Shown in pieces: positions 1 to 7,306 of a stretch of 38,377 bases of DNA. Made by a program: the position numbers and the translations under genes. The stretch lies in NCBI GenBank assembly GCA_017550035.1, contig JAFYLS010000058.1, positions 1-38,377 of the forward strand, read 5' to 3'. Under the pieces are notes generated by a model, which had not been told where the DNA came from, ran no database searches, and saw only the letters and a list, made by a program, of their open reading frames with translations. The DNA comes from Clostridia bacterium. GTDB lineage: Bacteria; Bacillota; Clostridia; Christensenellales; Aristaeellaceae. The first letter of the stretch is position 1, and each line of letters begins with the position of its first letter.

Positions 1-1732
1 CCTTGGCACCGAAGCCAGCGGTTTCGGCGAAAGCATCATCACCGATGGTGATGGCAGCGATCTTGCCTTCAGCATCCAGCGTCAGTTCCACATACACAGG
101 ACCGGCAAAGCCCTGAGCAGAGGCGGAAAGCGCGGTGGATTCTTCTGCATCGGGAACAGCAGCCAGAATTTCGTTGACAGCCTTCACAACGGCTTCGCTG
201 GTGACGGTGGCGCCGGCAATGGCATCAACATCCTTGCCCAGTTCCACAGCACCGGAGAGGCCGATGAACTGTTCGTAGAAAGCGGGTTCCTTGGCTTTGG
301 CACCGAAACCAGCGGTTTCGGCAAAGGCATCATCGCCGATGGTGATGGCAGTGATCTTGCCTTCAGCATCCAGAGTCAGTTCCACGTACACGGGACCGGC
401 AAAGCCCTGAGCGGAAGCGGAGTAGGAAGTGCCTTCCGCAGCGGGAGCAGATTCGGTCACGGGTTCTTCCTTGGGTTCAATGGCTTCAATTTCGCCGCGG
501 GAGAGAGCCAGTGCAGCATTCACAGCGCTTTCAACAGCATTGCTGGTAATAGTAGCACCTGCGATGGCATCGACATGTTCGCCCATGGTGATGGTGCCGT
601 CCAGACCGATAAACTGTTCGCAGAAAGCGGCTTCCTGAGCCTTGGCACCAAAGCCGGGAGTTTCAGCAAACTGATCGTTGCCAATGACGATTTCGGCAAT
701 CTTACCGGCGTTGTCCAGTGCGATTTCCACATACACGGGACCGGCAAAACCCTTGGCAGAAGCAAAGTAACGGCCATCTTCATTCTGACCGACAACGTCC
801 GCTTCGGGAGCTTCAACGGCAGCGCCGGTAGCAGAGGAAGTAACAGATGTTTCAGCTTCAGGCTCGGCTTCCACCGTTTCGCCGCGGGAGAAAGCCAGTG
901 CCTGATTGACGGCCTTAACCACAGCAGTGCTGGTAATGGTGGCGCCGGAAATGGCATCCACCTGTTCGCCCAGGTTAATGGTGCCGCTCAGCCCAATGAA
1001 CTGCTCATAGAAAGCGGGTTCCTGTGCCTTCTTGCCGTAACCGGCGGTTTCGGCAAAGCTGTCGTTGCCGATGATGATTTCGGTGATGGCCTTCTGATCG
1101 TCCACTGCGATTTCCACATACACGGGACCGGCAAAGCCCTGGACTTCAGAATAGAAACGGCCGGGAGAAACTTCGCCAACATTGGCAGGCGCGGAGGCAG
1201 AGAAGCCGGCGATCTTGCCTACTTCGTCAGCCGCGCTGTTCACGCCGCGCACAACGGCATTGGACGTGATGGTGGCAGAAGTGATGGAGTCCACATCTTC
1301 ATGCAGCGCCACAGGAACGGTAAGACCGGCGAACTGGTTGGTGAAAGCGGGTTCTTTTGCTTTGGCACCCAAACCGGGAGTTTCGGCAAAGTTGGCACCG
1401 CCCACGCTGATGCCGGTGAGTACACCGTCAGGATCAAGACCGACGATGATTTCGACATCGCCGCCAAAACCGACAACGGTGGTAGTGGCTACATAGCCAA
1501 CAGTTTCGCCATTTTCATCCTTGCCTTCATAGAGGGAAGAAAGCGCTTCGTTTTCCAGCTTATCAAAGACGCTGGCAGTGGGAAGCAGTTCCCGGCGGGT
1601 AGAGGCAGCTTTTTCCAAAGTCTGCGTGTGGATGGCATCCTTGGTCATTTCGTAAGTGGCACCCAGCAAAACTGCTGCCACCAGCGTAATGAGGGTCAGG
1701 ACAAGCCAAGCGGGCATACCTTTTTTGTGCAT
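1..1732 (-). CDS. Multi-domain FMN-binding (RnfG/NqrC-like) membrane-anchored protein, 3' end outside window
   Basis: At least 577 codons are visible and the frame runs open off the left edge. A short basic start (MHKKGMP) leads into one hydrophobic helix (about residues 7-22), so the rest probably lies outside the membrane. It is followed by a divergent RnfG-like FMN-binding domain and then shorter repeats of about 110-130 residues. The flavin-attachment motif (D-x-I-[S/A]-G-A-T-x-T) occurs with its threonine at residues 154 (as TSAT), 265, 394 and 509; a fifth repeat is cut by the edge. In this family the threonine is esterified to FMN by ApbE using FAD. The linkers are Ala/Glu/Pro-rich. 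The ATG follows CGGAGG and lies 16 bases after the FAD synthetase stop, so the two genes are probably co-transcribed. Likely role, inferred: a multi-flavin electron carrier outside the membrane. Confidence 0.85.
   Translation of the reverse strand, partial: MHKKGMPAWLVLTLITLVAAVLLGATYEMTKDAIHTQTLEKAASTRRELLPTASVFDKLENEALSSLYEGKDENGETVGYVATTTVVGFGGDVEIIVGLDPDGVLTGISVGGANFAETPGLGAKAKEPAFTNQFAGLTVPVALHEDVDSITSATITSNAVVRGVNSAADEVGKIAGFSASAPANVGEVSPGRFYSEVQGFAGPVYVEIAVDDQKAITEIIIGNDSFAETAGYGKKAQEPAFYEQFIGLSGTINLGEQVDAISGATITSTAVVKAVNQALAFSRGETVEAEPEAETSVTSSATGAAVEAPEADVVGQNEDGRYFASAKGFAGPVYVEIALDNAGKIAEIVIGNDQFAETPGFGAKAQEAAFCEQFIGLDGTITMGEHVDAIAGATITSNAVESAVNAALALSRGEIEAIEPKEEPVTESAPAAEGTSYSASAQGFAGPVYVELTLDAEGKITAITIGDDAFAETAGFGAKAKEPAFYEQFIGLSGAVELGKDVDAIAGATVTSEAVVKAVNEILAAVPDAEESTALSASAQGFAGPVYVELTLDAEGKIAAITIGDDAFAETAGFGAK
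2..430 (-). repeat. Near-identical FMN-domain coding repeat, two copies
   Basis: The segment at about 2-130 repeats with few differences at about 297-425. Both encode the same stretch from SASAQGFAGPVYVEL through GDDAFAETAGFGAK. The other repeat units (around 650-760 and 1010-1145) are clearly more diverged, so the fourth and fifth domains look like a recent tandem duplication. Confidence 0.8.
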
Positions 1733-1748
1733 GGTCAATTCCTCCGGA

Positions 1749-2339
1749 TCAATTGATATTATCGGGTTGAACGAACGGAGAGGGGCCCAGCATCACATCG
1801 GCCAAATCCTGATGCCCGGAATTCAGCGCGGTGCGGATTGCTGTGCTGGATATTAAATCGCCCTGAGGCGTAGTGACGGGAGGGACGACGGTTAAACCTA
1901 TGCCGTGCAATGTGCAAAGCTCCTGAAGCATCCGGGTATCACCCTCTGCTTTTTTGCCGAAATGGTAGTGGAACCCCACTACAATGTGTTTGGCGCGGAG
2001 TTTGTTTACCAGAATGGATTCGAAGAAGACTTTTGCAGGCAACTGGGAAACCGATTCGTCAAAATGTGTATACACCACATGGGAAAGCCCGAGCGAGTGC
2101 ATGATGCTGCTTTTTTCGGTTATGTTGGTTAGAAGACGAATTGTTTTGTCCGGTCTGAGTACAGATGCCGGTGGGATATCGAAGGTGAACGCACAGGGCA
2201 GCAAATGTTTTTCTTTTGCAGATCTGCAGGTTTCTTCAATCAGTCTGCGGTGTCCAAGATGAACTCCGTCAAACATGCCCAGACACACGGCTGTCTCCGT
2301 TTCAAATGCGGGGCATTCGTCCAGTCTGTACAGCGGCAA
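1749..2339 (-). CDS. Stand-alone FAD synthetase (FMN adenylyltransferase), RibF N-terminal domain only
   Basis: 196 residues. It carries the nucleotidyltransferase signature of bacterial FAD synthetases: GMFDGVHLGHR near the N-terminus, GFHYHFGKKAEGD in the middle and ISSTAIR near the end. The riboflavin kinase domain that makes up the C-terminal third of bifunctional RibF (about 310 residues) is absent. It should therefore convert FMN plus ATP to FAD. I chose TTG at 2339 because CCGGAGG lies 9 bases upstream and the resulting N-terminus (MPLYRLDE) has the usual family length; the upstream ATG at 2411 has no Shine-Dalgarno sequence. The next gene encodes a protein that must be flavinylated from FAD, which fits a dedicated supply role. 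Confidence 0.85.
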   Translation of the reverse strand: MPLYRLDECPAFETETAVCLGMFDGVHLGHRRLIEETCRSAKEKHLLPCAFTFDIPPASVLRPDKTIRLLTNITEKSSIMHSLGLSHVVYTHFDESVSQLPAKVFFESILVNKLRAKHIVVGFHYHFGKKAEGDTRMLQELCTLHGIGLTVVPPVTTPQGDLISSTAIRTALNSGHQDLADVMLGPSPFVQPDNIN

Positions 2340-2457
2340 GAGAAATAACCTCCGGTTAGAAGAATCAATATGTGACGCATATGCCATGGGATCAGCATAG
2401 ACAGAATCCATGCAGCATGTGTATCGTCAGCAATGCATCAACATATACATAGTAGAA

Positions 2458-2489
2458 GCAAACAGTATTATTCCGGTAAAACTGTTTGC
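2458..2489 (-). repeat. Inverted repeat in the flavin-operon leader
   Basis: Arms GCAAACAGT (2458-2466) and ACTGTTTGC (2481-2489) form a perfect 9-bp stem with a 14-base loop, just downstream of the predicted start point. No FMN-riboswitch core could be recognised. No T-run follows, so an operator or mRNA-stability element is as likely as a terminator. Confidence 0.5.
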
Positions 2490-2503
2490 ACGCGCACGCG
2501 AAT

Positions 2504-2532
2504 ATTATATCACATTGAGGTATGTATGTCAC
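2504..2532 (-). promoter_or_regulatory. Sigma-A-type promoter for the flavin gene pair
   Basis: Read on the minus strand: GTGACA (2532-2527), a 17-base spacer, then TATAAT (2509-2504). Transcription would begin near 2497 and give a leader of about 160 bases before the TTG start at 2339. Confidence 0.65.
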
Positions 2533-2558
2533 CCCTGATTGGCGCGAATGTGGCGAAA

Positions 2559-2620
2559 TGTACATTACAAAGTGTTGTGCAAAGAATAAAAGTATATTAC
2601 AAAATTGTGTACATTGTAAT
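2559..2620. repeat. Direct and inverted repeats between the divergent promoters
   Basis: TGTACATT occurs at 2559-2566 and again at 2608-2615. ATTACAA (2596-2602) and TTGTAAT (2614-2620) form an inverted repeat with an 11-base spacer. The placement upstream of both promoters suggests a regulator site; no named consensus matches. Confidence 0.35.
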
Positions 2621-2807
2621 TTGGCAAAAAAGAAGCATACGAAGTGCAAAAAAGCAAGAAAAATCAAGGCATTTGTAAGAAGATCATGAAAAGTGAAAAT
2701 GAGAAGGCAGTTTGAAAATGGAATATGCCATGCTGGAATATAAACAAAATGAAAGAAAAAACTACATGATTTAGTAAGAAATATAGAGGAATAAGACGTG
2801 CCATTCA

Positions 2808-2836
2808 TTGACAAAGTATGCTAATTGGAATATAAT
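2808..2836 (+). promoter_or_regulatory. Consensus sigma-A promoter of the hydrogenase operon
   Basis: TTGACA (2808-2813), a 17-base spacer and TATAAT (2831-2836), a perfect match in both boxes. It fires into the ten-gene hydrogenase operon; start point about 2843. Confidence 0.85.
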
Positions 2837-2877
2837 AAAACGAATATATTCCCCCCTTATCCGCCTTGATATATCAA
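2828..2877 (+). repeat. Palindromes overlapping the hydrogenase -10 box and early leader
   Basis: GAATATA (2828-2834) and TATATTC (2845-2851) form an inverted repeat spanning the -10 box and start point. TTGATATATCAA (2866-2877) is a perfect 12-base palindrome in the leader. Both are well placed for a repressor, possibly redox- or H2-responsive. They do not match the Rex consensus closely. Confidence 0.4.
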
Positions 2878-2916
2878 AGTGTTGCTGAGGGAAAAGACGC
2901 AGGAGGACTGCGCGCA

Positions 2917-3300
2917 ATGACGATCCGAGAAATTGCCGGTATTTTGGATGCAAAATGGCTTTGCTGCGAGGAAGAAGCGGACAGAGAAGTCCGTTACGCG
3001 TTTGCATCCGATATGATGAGCGATGTGCTGGCGCACGTAGGTGAAGACACGATGATCCTCACCGGTCTCATCAACAGTCAGAGTGTGCGTACGGCAGAAA
3101 TGCTGGATGTACCTTGTCTGATTTTTGTGCGCGGCAAAATTCCGCATAAAGATGCAATTCAGCGGGCGGAAATGATCGGGCTGCCTACGCTGCTGACCGG
3201 TTGTTCCATGTTTGAATCCTGCGGCAGGCTGTATGCAGCCGGTATGGGTGCATTCAAGCTGGAAGAATATAACGGGGAGGGCGGTAATGATGACGATTAA
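2917..3300 (+). CDS. DRTGG-domain protein (first copy in the hydrogenase operon)
   Basis: 127 residues, starting at an ATG 7 bases after AGGAGG. The sequence resembles the DRTGG domain known from HPr kinase N-termini, phosphotransacetylases and CBS-domain proteins, with the pattern ILTGLINSQSVRTAEML-D-x-P followed by a region around GLPTLLTG. DRTGG domains are small alpha/beta modules of unknown ligand. Its last 14 bases overlap the start of the following HATPase gene, so the two are translationally coupled. Clostridial hydrogenase clusters often carry such a gene beside a small ATPase and a sensory hydrogenase. Its function is inferred as regulatory only. Confidence 0.75.
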   Translation: MTIREIAGILDAKWLCCEEEADREVRYAFASDMMSDVLAHVGEDTMILTGLINSQSVRTAEMLDVPCLIFVRGKIPHKDAIQRAEMIGLPTLLTGCSMFESCGRLYAAGMGAFKLEEYNGEGGNDDD

Positions 3301-3706
3301 AGAAACCTTTCCTGTAACTGCGGGTGATATGACCTGTGCCGGAGATGTATCTGCCAGAATCAAGCGTCAGATGAAGCAGGTGGGCGTTCCCGCCGCTGTT
3401 ATGCGCCGTGTTTCTGTGGGTACCTATGAAGCGGAAATCAATCTGGTCATTCATTCTTTGGGCGGACAGATTGATTACGAAATGACCGAAGAAAAAATCA
3501 CGATCCGTGTGGTGGATAACGGCCCCGGCATTCCCGACCTGAAAAAGGCCATGACCGAAGGCTGGTCCACTGCATCCAACGAAGTGCGAAATATGGGATT
3601 TGGTGCCGGCATGGGTCTGCCGAATATGAAGCGCAATGCCGATGAATTCCAGATTGAATCCACCGTAGGTGTTGGTACGGATATTACCATGGTTTTCAAT
3701 ATCTGA
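3287..3706 (+). CDS. Small HATPase_c protein, anti-sigma-factor/Ser-Thr kinase-like
   Basis: 139 residues, nearly all of it one GHKL ATP-binding fold. The N-box is around E50/N52, the G1 box is D77-N-G-P-G, and the glycine-rich lid is GFGAGMGL at about 104-111. There is no dimerisation/phosphoacceptor histidine domain, so it resembles RsbW/SpoIIAB-type kinases rather than a full sensor kinase. The double ATG at 3287/3290 follows GGGGAGG and overlaps the DRTGG gene by 14 bases. It sits directly before the sensory hydrogenase. The likely role is a phosphorylating or partner-binding switch; its target is unknown. Confidence 0.8.
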   Translation: MMTIKETFPVTAGDMTCAGDVSARIKRQMKQVGVPAAVMRRVSVGTYEAEINLVIHSLGGQIDYEMTEEKITIRVVDNGPGIPDLKKAMTEGWSTASNEVRNMGFGAGMGLPNMKRNADEFQIESTVGVGTDITMVFNI

Positions 3707-3753
3707 TGAAATGATCCCCAAACGCCGACTGCTTCGGAAGGAGGTTGACAGGC

Positions 3754-5112
3754 ATGGACGCTGCAACGTTATACCACTCCGTAAGATTGGAACAGGATAA
3801 ATGCAAAGGCTGTACCAATTGTCTGAAGCGGTGTCCCACCGAGGCTATTCGCATTCGGAATAACCGGGCGACCATTATCCGGCAGAACTGCATTGACTGC
3901 GGCGAATGCGTCCGTGTTTGCCAGAATCATGCCAAAGTGGCAGTGACGGATCCTGTGTCCGTTATTGACAAGTTTGAATATAAGATTGCTCTGCCTGCGC
4001 CTGCGCTTTATGCTCAGTTTCCGCAGATTCATAACGCTGCTCAGATCATTGCAGCGCTCTATAAAATGGGCTTTGACGATGTGTTTGAAGTGGCAAGGGC
4101 TGCTGAAGTGGTTACTTACGCCATTTCCCGCACCCTGATCAATGAGGATCGTCCCCGTCCTGTCATTTCTTCGGCCTGTCCTGCCGTTCTGCGATTGATT
4201 CAGCAGAAGTATCCCAGCCTTCTGGACAATGTGATTGATATTGTTTCTCCTATGGAAGCCGCTGCACGAATCGGCAAGGAAGAGTTTGCTAAAAAGCACG
4301 GCGTCCCCATTGAGAAGATTGGCGCCTTCTTTATTTCACCCTGTGCCGCCAAATATTCCGTGGTTAAGAATCCTATCGGCATGGAAAAGAGTAATGTGGA
4401 CGGGGTTATTGCCATCCGCGATATTTTCACCCAGCTGCAGTCCCTGGCAAAGGGGGAAATGACGCCTCTTGATATAGAACGCGCCAGCACGGTGGGTATC
4501 CGCTGGGCCATTCCGACCGGAGAATCTGAAGCTGTGGGCATGCGTCATACGCTGTGCGTGGACGGCATTGAAAATGTAAAGCATGCGCTGGAGCAGATTG
4601 AAGACAGCCGCTTTGACCGTCTGGATTTTGTAGAGCTGCTGGCTTGCACCAACGGCTGTCTCGGCGGCCCCTTGACGGTGGAGAATGGCTTTGTTGCCAA
4701 GAGCCGCATAAACGCAATTTTGCGGCACACGGTTGACAAGCAGATTCAGAAAACCGAGATTTTTGACAAGGCACATCAAAAATTCCGCATGACTGAAGAG
4801 GTTGAACCTAACGAAGCACTGCAGTTAACGGGCACCATGGCGGAACGACTCGAGAAAGCTGCCAGAATTGAAGAAATTGAAGCATCGCTTCCCGGACTGG
4901 ACTGTGGTTCCTGCGGGTCTCCCTCCTGCAGGGCACTAGCAATGGACATCGTAAATGGGTACGCCCATGAGATGAACTGCATCTTTAAGCTGAATGAGCG
5001 CATCAGTACGCTGGCGGGAGAAATGGTTGCTCTTGGCGCTTCCACCCGTTTTTCTGTTGGCGGAAACAGAGAAGAACCAAACGAAAAGTTGGACAATCAC
5101 GCCGGCAAATAA
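3754..5112 (+). CDS. Sensory-type [FeFe]-hydrogenase (HydS-like, probably group D)
   Basis: 452 residues. Two [4Fe-4S] ferredoxin clusters come first (C17/20/23/27 and C46/49/52/56). Next is an H-cluster domain with motif 1 SSACPAV (ligand C142), motif 2 SPCAAK (C197) and motif 3 ACTNGCLGG (C298, C302). A C-terminal iron-sulphur motif CGSCGSPSC (C384, C387, C392) follows. Alanine 141 replaces the proton-relay cysteine of catalytic enzymes (TSCCP), a trait of putatively sensory hydrogenases. The PAS domain of group C sensors is absent, which points to group D; that assignment is from memory. The ATG at 3754 lies 9 bases after AAGGAGG; an upstream in-frame TTG at 3745 abuts the Shine-Dalgarno and is rejected. 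Probable role: sensing H2 or redox state for this operon. Confidence 0.85.
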   Translation: MDAATLYHSVRLEQDKCKGCTNCLKRCPTEAIRIRNNRATIIRQNCIDCGECVRVCQNHAKVAVTDPVSVIDKFEYKIALPAPALYAQFPQIHNAAQIIAALYKMGFDDVFEVARAAEVVTYAISRTLINEDRPRPVISSACPAVLRLIQQKYPSLLDNVIDIVSPMEAAARIGKEEFAKKHGVPIEKIGAFFISPCAAKYSVVKNPIGMEKSNVDGVIAIRDIFTQLQSLAKGEMTPLDIERASTVGIRWAIPTGESEAVGMRHTLCVDGIENVKHALEQIEDSRFDRLDFVELLACTNGCLGGPLTVENGFVAKSRINAILRHTVDKQIQKTEIFDKAHQKFRMTEEVEPNEALQLTGTMAERLEKAARIEEIEASLPGLDCGSCGSPSCRALAMDIVNGYAHEMNCIFKLNERISTLAGEMVALGASTRFSVGGNREEPNEKLDNHAGK

Positions 5113-5123
5113 GGAGGACAATC

Positions 5124-5471
5124 ATGAAAGTTTCCGAATTGGCAAGCCTGTCTCACAGCCGCGTGCTGACTGGAGAATATGAGGACCGGGAAATTGCCTG
5201 CGGCTATACATGTGACCTGCTCAGCCATGTAATGGGAAAGGGCCAGCAGGATATGGCATGGATTACTGTTCAGGCACATATGAATGTCATTGCTGTGGCA
5301 TCTCTCATGGATTTTGCCTGTGTGGTCATTCCGGAAGGTCTTCCTGTGGATGAAATGATTGTAAACAAGGCTGCGCAGGAAGACATTATCATGCTGTCCA
5401 GTGAACTGACTGCGTTTGAACTGGTCGCACTGATGCATGAAAACGGCGTGCCTGCTGCGAAAAAGGGATGA
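5124..5471 (+). CDS. DRTGG-domain protein (second copy)
   Basis: 115 residues, starting after AAGGAGG. The C-terminal half carries the DRTGG-like pattern (ASLMDFACVVIPEG, then a helix ending near MHENGVPA). It lies 11 bases after the sensory hydrogenase and overlaps the PHP gene by ATGA, so coupled translation is likely. It is shorter than and only distantly similar to the first DRTGG protein, so the operon has two versions flanking the sensor. The ligand is unknown. Confidence 0.7.
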   Translation: MKVSELASLSHSRVLTGEYEDREIACGYTCDLLSHVMGKGQQDMAWITVQAHMNVIAVASLMDFACVVIPEGLPVDEMIVNKAAQEDIIMLSSELTAFELVALMHENGVPAAKKG

Positions 5472-6169
5472 AGATTTACTGCGATTTGCACATCCATTCC
5501 TGCCTGTCGCCCTGCGGCGATGCACTGATGACGCCCAATAACATTGTGGGAATGGCGTACATCAAGCAGTTGGATGCTATTGCGGTGTGCGATCATAACA
5601 CTGCTGAAAACCTGCCTGCTATTCAGGAAGCGGCGGATATGATGGGAGTTTTGCTGCTGCCCGGTATGGAACTGACGACACGGGAAGAAGCGCATATGCT
5701 GTGCTATTTTCCGGATGTGGAAAGCTGTAGGGCATTTGGCAAATATATCTATGAACATTTGCCGGATATTAAAAATCGTCCTGAATATTTTGGACAGCAG
5801 CAGGTAATGAACGGGCAGGACGAAGAGATTGCCCAGGAAGAAAAACTGCTGATCAGTGCACTGGATCTGAGCTTTGAAGAATGTGAAAAACAGATTCACC
5901 TGCACGGAGGCATCTGTGTACCGGCGCATATAAACCGCGGAAACAACGGTGTTCTGAATGCACTGGGGTTTTTGCCTTCCGGCGCGAAATACGATGCACT
6001 GGAAGTTTCAACAAAGCCTCAACAGCCGGACATGGATTTGAGCGCATATCGGATTCTCCGTTCTTCCGATGCGCACTATCTTGAAAACATTCTGGAAAGA
6101 GAATTTTTTCTGGAAGCCCGTGAAAAAAGCATTGGCGCACTGCTGGATGCCATTTGCGGGATAAAATGA
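5468..6169 (+). CDS. PHP-domain metal-dependent phosphoesterase of the hydrogenase operon
   Basis: 233 residues. It opens with the PHP metal motif (D6-L-H8-I-H10) and continues with CDHNTAEN, an ELTT segment, a PAHINR motif and SSDAHY near the C-terminus, which together supply the metal ligands of the family. PHP enzymes hydrolyse phosphoesters, including nucleotides and histidinol phosphate; the substrate cannot be told here. The start overlaps the upstream DRTGG gene by four bases. Its place in a hydrogenase regulatory block suggests turnover of a phosphorylated protein or a small signal, which is inference. A second, unrelated PHP gene lies at 31637-32479. Confidence 0.8.
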   Translation: MKIYCDLHIHSCLSPCGDALMTPNNIVGMAYIKQLDAIAVCDHNTAENLPAIQEAADMMGVLLLPGMELTTREEAHMLCYFPDVESCRAFGKYIYEHLPDIKNRPEYFGQQQVMNGQDEEIAQEEKLLISALDLSFEECEKQIHLHGGICVPAHINRGNNGVLNALGFLPSGAKYDALEVSTKPQQPDMDLSAYRILRSSDAHYLENILEREFFLEAREKSIGALLDAICGIK

Positions 6170-6258
6170 ACGGAAAAAGATTGGCAAATCTCACGGAACG
6201 CCAATGGCATAACGTGATTTTAGCATAGCAACATACTACACAAGGGGGTCGAATCGTC

Positions 6259-6732
6259 ATGTCTTTGGAAAACAAAGAAAAGTACGAAGCTCTACAAAAC
6301 GTCATCGACGAGCTCAAAAATGAGCCCGGCGCGCTGATGCCCATCATGCAGCGCGCACAGGATATTTTCGGCTATCTGCCCGAAGATGTCCAGAACTACA
6401 TCGCTAAGGAACTGGATATTCCTGTAAGCGATATCTACGGCGTAGCCACTTTCTATGCTCAGTTTAACCTGGAGCCCAAGGGCAAGTATATCATCAGCGT
6501 ATGCATGGGTACCGCCTGCTATGTAAAGGGTTCTCAGCTGGTGCTGGACAAGCTGGAAGAAGTGCTTGAAATTCCTGCCGGACGTACCACTGCGGATGGG
6601 CTGTTCACTCTGAACGCTACCCGCTGCCTGGGCGCCTGCGGTCTGGCCCCCGTCATTATGGTGAACGACGACGTATACGGCCGTCTGACTCCTGACCAGA
6701 TTCCCGCGATTATTGAAAAGTACCGCCGCTAA
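6259..6732 (+). CDS. hydC: NADH-dependent [FeFe]-hydrogenase subunit HydC (NuoE-like)
   Basis: 157 residues. It is a thioredoxin-fold [2Fe-2S] protein of the NuoE/HydC family, with ligand cysteines C82, C87, C123 and C127 in CMGTACYVKGS and CLGACGLAP. It has the usual N-terminal helical part. In bifurcating hydrogenases this subunit carries electrons next to the flavin-containing HydB. It is 89 bases downstream of the PHP gene, with AGGGGG before the ATG. HydC is separated from HydB by an HATPase and an HndB-like gene, an arrangement I recall as common in clostridial clusters. Confidence 0.9.
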   Translation: MSLENKEKYEALQNVIDELKNEPGALMPIMQRAQDIFGYLPEDVQNYIAKELDIPVSDIYGVATFYAQFNLEPKGKYIISVCMGTACYVKGSQLVLDKLEEVLEIPAGRTTADGLFTLNATRCLGACGLAPVIMVNDDVYGRLTPDQIPAIIEKYRR

Positions 6733-6748
6733 GGCGTAGGTATATGCC

Positions 6749-7306
6749 ATGATGCGTGAACTTGCGGACAATATCATGGATATTGCCCAGAATTCTATTT
6801 CAGCCGGTGCCAGTCTCACGGAAGTGAATGTGAAAGTGAGTCAACAGGATAACCTGATCACGCTGACTTTCCGGGATAACGGCTGCGGCATGAGTGCCGA
6901 GATGGTCAAAAGCGTAACCGAACCCTTTACAACTACCCGTAAAACCCGCAAGGTAGGTCTTGGCTTGCCGCTTTTGCAGCAAACTGCCATGATGACTGGG
7001 GGAGAGATGAAAATTGAATCTCAGGTAGGGAAGGGCACCTGCGTTACCGCGTCCTTCGGATCTGACCATATTGACCGTCCTCCTATGGGGGATGTGGCCG
7101 GTGCGTGGTTCAGCTTAGTGGTAATGAATCCGGATACGGATTTTCTCTTCCAGTACGATTTTGACGGAAAGGTGTTTACCTTCGACACACGGGAGATCCG
7201 TGCTGCGGTGGATCCGCTTCCGCTCAATCATATGGAAATTTCCGCCTGGATCAAGGATTGCATGTATCAGGAAATCAAAGAACTGCACGGAGGGATAGTT
7301 TTATGA
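6749..7306 (+). CDS. HATPase_c protein with C-terminal extension, within hydrogenase operon
   Basis: 185 residues. Residues 1-105 form a GHKL ATP-binding domain with N-box DIAQNS (N15), G1 box DNGCGM (43-48) and G2 GLGL (70-73). There is no phosphoacceptor histidine domain. Residues about 110-185 form an extension (VAGAWFSLVVMNPDTDFLF onward) that I do not recognise. The ATG pair at 6749/6752 has only a weak Shine-Dalgarno sequence. The 3' end overlaps the HndB-like gene by ATGA. It is the second orphan HATPase of the operon and may act with the DRTGG and sensory hydrogenase proteins. Confidence 0.8.
   Translation: MMRELADNIMDIAQNSISAGASLTEVNVKVSQQDNLITLTFRDNGCGMSAEMVKSVTEPFTTTRKTRKVGLGLPLLQQTAMMTGGEMKIESQVGKGTCVTASFGSDHIDRPPMGDVAGAWFSLVVMNPDTDFLFQYDFDGKVFTFDTREIRAAVDPLPLNHMEISAWIKDCMYQEIKELHGGIVL

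Larger units (their letters stand above)
2340..2916. other. AT-rich divergent intergenic region
   Basis: 577 bases without a convincing gene. It holds a minus-strand promoter (2504-2532) for the flavin genes, a plus-strand promoter (2808-2836) for the hydrogenase operon, a leader hairpin (2458-2489), repeated TGTACATT motifs, and palindromes around the hydrogenase start point. The part from about 2625 to 2800 is strongly purine-rich on the plus strand. The only long frame (2392-2814, minus) has a Phe/Cys-rich, low-complexity translation and no ribosome site. Confidence 0.7.

Noticed and set aside
2..430. CRISPR-like or mobile repeat
   Set aside because: The repeated DNA is coding and corresponds to protein domains in one frame; there are no short regular direct repeats with unique spacers.
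575..1756. 393-residue plus-strand reading frame opposite the FMN-array gene
   Set aside because: It mirrors the repeated minus-strand coding sequence, has no ribosome site and its Gly/Phe-rich translation resembles no family.
2340..2510. FMN riboswitch before the FAD synthetase
   Set aside because: The conserved FMN-aptamer core could not be found on the minus strand; only a simple inverted repeat is present.
2392..2814. 140-residue minus-strand frame in the divergent intergenic region
   Set aside because: Phe/Cys-rich translation of a purine-rich tract, no ribosome site, and it overlaps both the promoter and the start of the FAD synthetase gene.
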